Positions 19,543 through 22,323 of a stretch of 22,323 nt of DNA are shown piece after piece. Below the pieces are notes generated by a model. The model did not search any database, was not told the DNA's origin, and saw only the letters and a list, made by a program, of their open reading frames with translations. Numbering within the stretch: the first letter of the stretch is position 1; each line of letters opens with the position of its first letter. This stretch comes from Apostichopus parvimensis (Eukaryota; Echinodermata; Holothuroidea; Aspidochirotida; Stichopodidae), in NCBI GenBank assembly GCA_000934455.1, contig KN883511.1, positions 36,753 through 59,075 of the forward strand. The letters are read 5' to 3'. A program made the translations under genes and the position numbers.

Positions 19543-21691
19543 TTACGTCATTTTGAAATCAATTTTTTTATTCTTCTTTGAGAATAAACTCGGTGGCGTT
19601 TGAAAGATATTTAAATTGTTTTCTATAATTCCAAATAATTACACTGTGAAATACAATAAAAACCTTTTAAATAGATTTTTTTTTATATTGTTTATGTGAA
19701 GGTGAAACAATAGACGCCTCGAAATCTTGACGACGAAATGTCATTTGTCATAATTTATGCATATCTCCCAAACGCTAGCAATAATATAAACATTATCAAA
19801 AGAAAAATAATAGACAACATGGACCAATCAGTTCGTAACTATATTCTGTGCAACCCTGTCATATCAGATCTTCAAAGCTTTGATTTCATATCATCTTTAA
19901 GTTTGAAAATGAAATACATTTTACATTTGTCAAGTTTTGGCTGATTCTGATCTATGTTTTGTTTCATGCATATAAGAAAGCCCCACTTTCGTAATAATGG
20001 CCAGGTCAAGTTTCATTTCAAATAAATGATATAAAAGTGAGAAGAAAAACTTCATTGAACTTTTTCAGCTTTTGGAATCGTATTAACAAAATTTGGAAAA
20101 AATGTAAAAAAGAAAGAAAAAGCAAAAGATGCTTTGAACTCCCGGCGGAAGAAAGAAAGAAAACTAATCCGTGATAAAAATAAATAAATATCTCGTGACA
20201 AGCAAAATAGAATAAAATATGTTTCTTATGAAAATTTTATACGGTTTCATTGTCCGGTCAAGACTCTAAAAAGTTTGTGTTTCGAGGTTATGGTCGATGG
20301 TTAATCGTTTATGACGTAAACGTTCGTTGGAATGACGTCAGTATGGCGTTTAACCAATAACACAGATGGAAGATGTAAAGGATACAAATATTTGAGATAC
20401 ATGTGATAGTTCCTGTTGATGACCTTACAGTGTATTAAGTATCCCTTACACTATTTTGTTAAAACCATTAGCAGCATATGGTATACAGATCAACTATACA
20501 TTCCATGGCCAGGAACATGTGGTTAACACACGATACAATCACCGACATTATTCACCGGTATGTCACTGTTCTGACTCAATCCATTTATCATCAAATTGAC
20601 TCATGCAAAGTCAACCAACATGGTACATGGGGACAGCGGAACGGAGGTTCAAGTTGTGAAGGGGTACGGGTTGGGTGGGGTGCACGAATTTCGAGGGACA
20701 GTGGGACGTGTGACTATGATTTGAGGGGTCAGCCCACACAGGTATACCTCATAACTTTCCAACCGAAATGGATCTTCTGAGCTTTCCGTACCAAACATTG
20801 CAGTATATGACTGTGTTGTTTTGTTTTGTTTTGTCTTTCCATAAAAATGCAAAGTTTAAATAAATTTGTCTTTAAAACTTTTAGTTACAATGTTGAAAAG
20901 GGTTCTTTATTACAACTAAGAGGGCACTTTATATTCACTGATGAAAAAGGGGTACTTCTGAGATTTTTTGCACGTGCCCTCTGTTCAACCTTGGTTCCGT
21001 CGCTCCTGTGTGTATGGACAGACACTTCCGGTGGGTTAAGGGGAGGTGGGTGGAGTCTGAGTGGGCGGGAGAGTAGGACAAGTGTTCATACCCTGTGGAG
21101 ATAGCAATATATAAAGATATGTTCCGGCGGGGAATACATCGTGACTTTTGTAAATGGGTAAACAAGAATAATTCCTCACTATGCTCCCCCTCCCCCACAT
21201 GAACAACATTGTCTTTATTTTAATTCCAGACATGGTTGCTTGAGTGTACTTATTTTGTCAGATGAACCACATATTACACACAGGAGGCTGGAAATGAATC
21301 ATATAGTGGGTGCTCGTTAATGGTATAGTCATGGCAGACGATCTTAACATTTATACCGTAAACGTGTGAATCCCTGCCAGCTTTCGTGAAAAGAATGATT
21401 TATATCGGTAAGTTATAATACTAAAAATAGGTTTTTGTTTATTATTTATTTCACTTGTTGTAATAACGCCATTTAATACGACGTTGCCAGATAGAATCAT
21501 AAAACTTTACAAATAATCACATCGTCGGGATAAAACTGAACAACACATGACTTTTGACACCGTCAGTAGTCAACAACTGTCAACAACACCAACAACAACA
21601 GCGATCTTTTGACCTAAAACCCCATATAATGCAAGTTTCACGCGTTGTAGCCTGCAGAGATTCTTTGTTTTCGGTCAAAACGCAATTTACC
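19543..21691. other. Gene-free stretch
   Basis: AT-rich with no recognised gene. Several open frames of 60-100 codons on both strands overlap one another and show no domain, signal peptide or repeat I can name. A TTTTTCAG followed by a Lys-rich open frame lies at 20061-20170, but the sequence is so A-rich that I give it no weight. Confidence 0.5.
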
Positions 21692-22000
21692 GTTTAACGA
21701 TTCTATTATTGGAATAACTGTTACGTTATTTATTCTACCCCGCCAACTATCTCCATTCAAGCGACGATAATCGATCGATATAAGTAAAGGGTCCCGTGTC
21801 ACCCACCCCTCACCCACCCTCACCCACGTTACCCCGTTTTAACGTTACTCACGTCACCCACGTTACCCCGTTTTAACGATTCTATTATTGGAATAACTGT
21901 TACGTTATTTATTCTACCCGTCAACATGCAAGCGACGATAATCGATTGATATAGTATATAGGGTCATGTGTCACCCACCCCTCACCCCTCACCCCTCACC
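21692..22000. repeat. 179-bp tandem duplication with internal 34-bp repeat
   Basis: The block from 'tttaacgattctattattgg' to 'gcgacgataatcgat' occurs at 21693 and again at 21872, 179 bp later, with only small differences. Between them 'acccacgttaccccgtttta' is itself present twice, 34 bp apart (21822 and 21856). Both copies end in 'gtgtcacccacccctcaccc'. Confidence 0.88.
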
Positions 22001-22019
22001 CCTCACCCCTCACCCCCCC
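21972..22019. repeat. (CACCCCT)n heptamer minisatellite
   Basis: Five or more CACCCCT-type units. The minus strand reads (AGGGGTG)n with four or more runs of four G separated by three bases, a pattern able to fold into a G-quadruplex. Shorter versions of the same repeat close the previous duplicated unit near 21800-21825. Confidence 0.9.
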
Positions 22020-22323
22020 AAATAAAACGTGCACCTCTCCATCACAATAGTCATATATATTGTATAAGTCAAATACTGTGTATTGCGTCTGCCACTACGG
22101 TGACCATACCACAATAATTGAAAATAATAAATCAAATCACCAAATAAAATTATACAAAACAACATGCACAATTGAACAAACAAGCAATCATATTTACAAA
22201 GATAAAACGCGAACCAAACATGTGGGAACAACACGAGTAGTCTTGCACGTATATACTGGTATATCGAGATGGTTAAAATGTTCGACAAAAAGGCCATATG
22301 AGCGTCATGGTTAAACGAGTTTT
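22020..22323. other. Gene-free right edge
   Basis: AT-rich. Open frames on both strands cover the same bases and neither has recognisable features. I see no gene here. Confidence 0.5.

Noticed and set aside
20069..20190. Lys-rich frame after TTTTTCAG
   Set aside because: The sequence is A-rich enough to give Lys codons by chance, and no partner exon is visible.
20478..20780. 100-codon plus-strand frame
   Set aside because: It overlaps a minus-strand frame of similar quality and has no domain or signal.
1..22323. CRISPR arrays, bacterial operons, phage or integrated-virus genes
   Set aside because: Nothing of the kind was seen; gene structure, splice sites and the tRNA are those of an animal nuclear genome.

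Overview
This is a 22.3-kb piece of an animal nuclear genome: AT-rich, intron-split genes, GT-AG splice sites, a canonical nuclear tRNA, and scattered DNA-transposon and SINE remnants. The CUL1-like protein is clearly metazoan. The short 'taggcctagg'-type sequence that recurs in the non-coding DNA, together with the transposon end types, suggests a marine invertebrate deuterostome, perhaps an echinoderm. That placement is inference; the sequence alone does not name a species.

Left part (about 594-6883, minus strand): the first seven coding exons of a cullin-1 gene. They join in frame into 316 N-terminal residues (the SKP1-binding cullin repeats). The rest of the gene, including the RBX1-binding and neddylation domain, lies beyond base 1. 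Its introns hold AT microsatellites, a cluster of tRNA-derived SINE-like copies, and a tandem duplication of about 300 bp that copied the 3' end and splice donor of coding exon 2.

Middle (about 6885-15.3 kb): a possible 5'-UTR region of CUL1, a palindrome, an intact tRNA-Gln(TTG) gene at 9446-9517, then a transposon-rich stretch. Two related hAT-like non-autonomous elements in opposite orientation (11502-12272 and 13997-14393) each keep a perfect 8-bp target-site duplication. A third inverted-repeat element (15016-15289), several orphan ends and many long G or C runs are also present.

Right part (15420-18201, minus strand): a small two-exon gene for a secreted single-domain Kazal protein (84 residues). 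The signal-peptide exon (18129-18201) and the Kazal exon (15420-15601) are about 2.5 kb apart and join in phase 1. A TATA/CCAAT pair lies upstream, and the end of the signal exon has been copied into the intron by a tandem duplication of about 140 bp. From 18.4 kb to the end there is no recognised gene: a few splice-flanked open frames of unknown meaning, a 179-bp tandem duplication and a G-quadruplex-prone heptamer repeat.

The genes look unrelated in function (ubiquitin ligase scaffold, tRNA, secreted protease inhibitor-like protein). The window is best read as ordinary animal genome with interesting small-scale duplication and transposon history. I saw no prokaryotic-style system.
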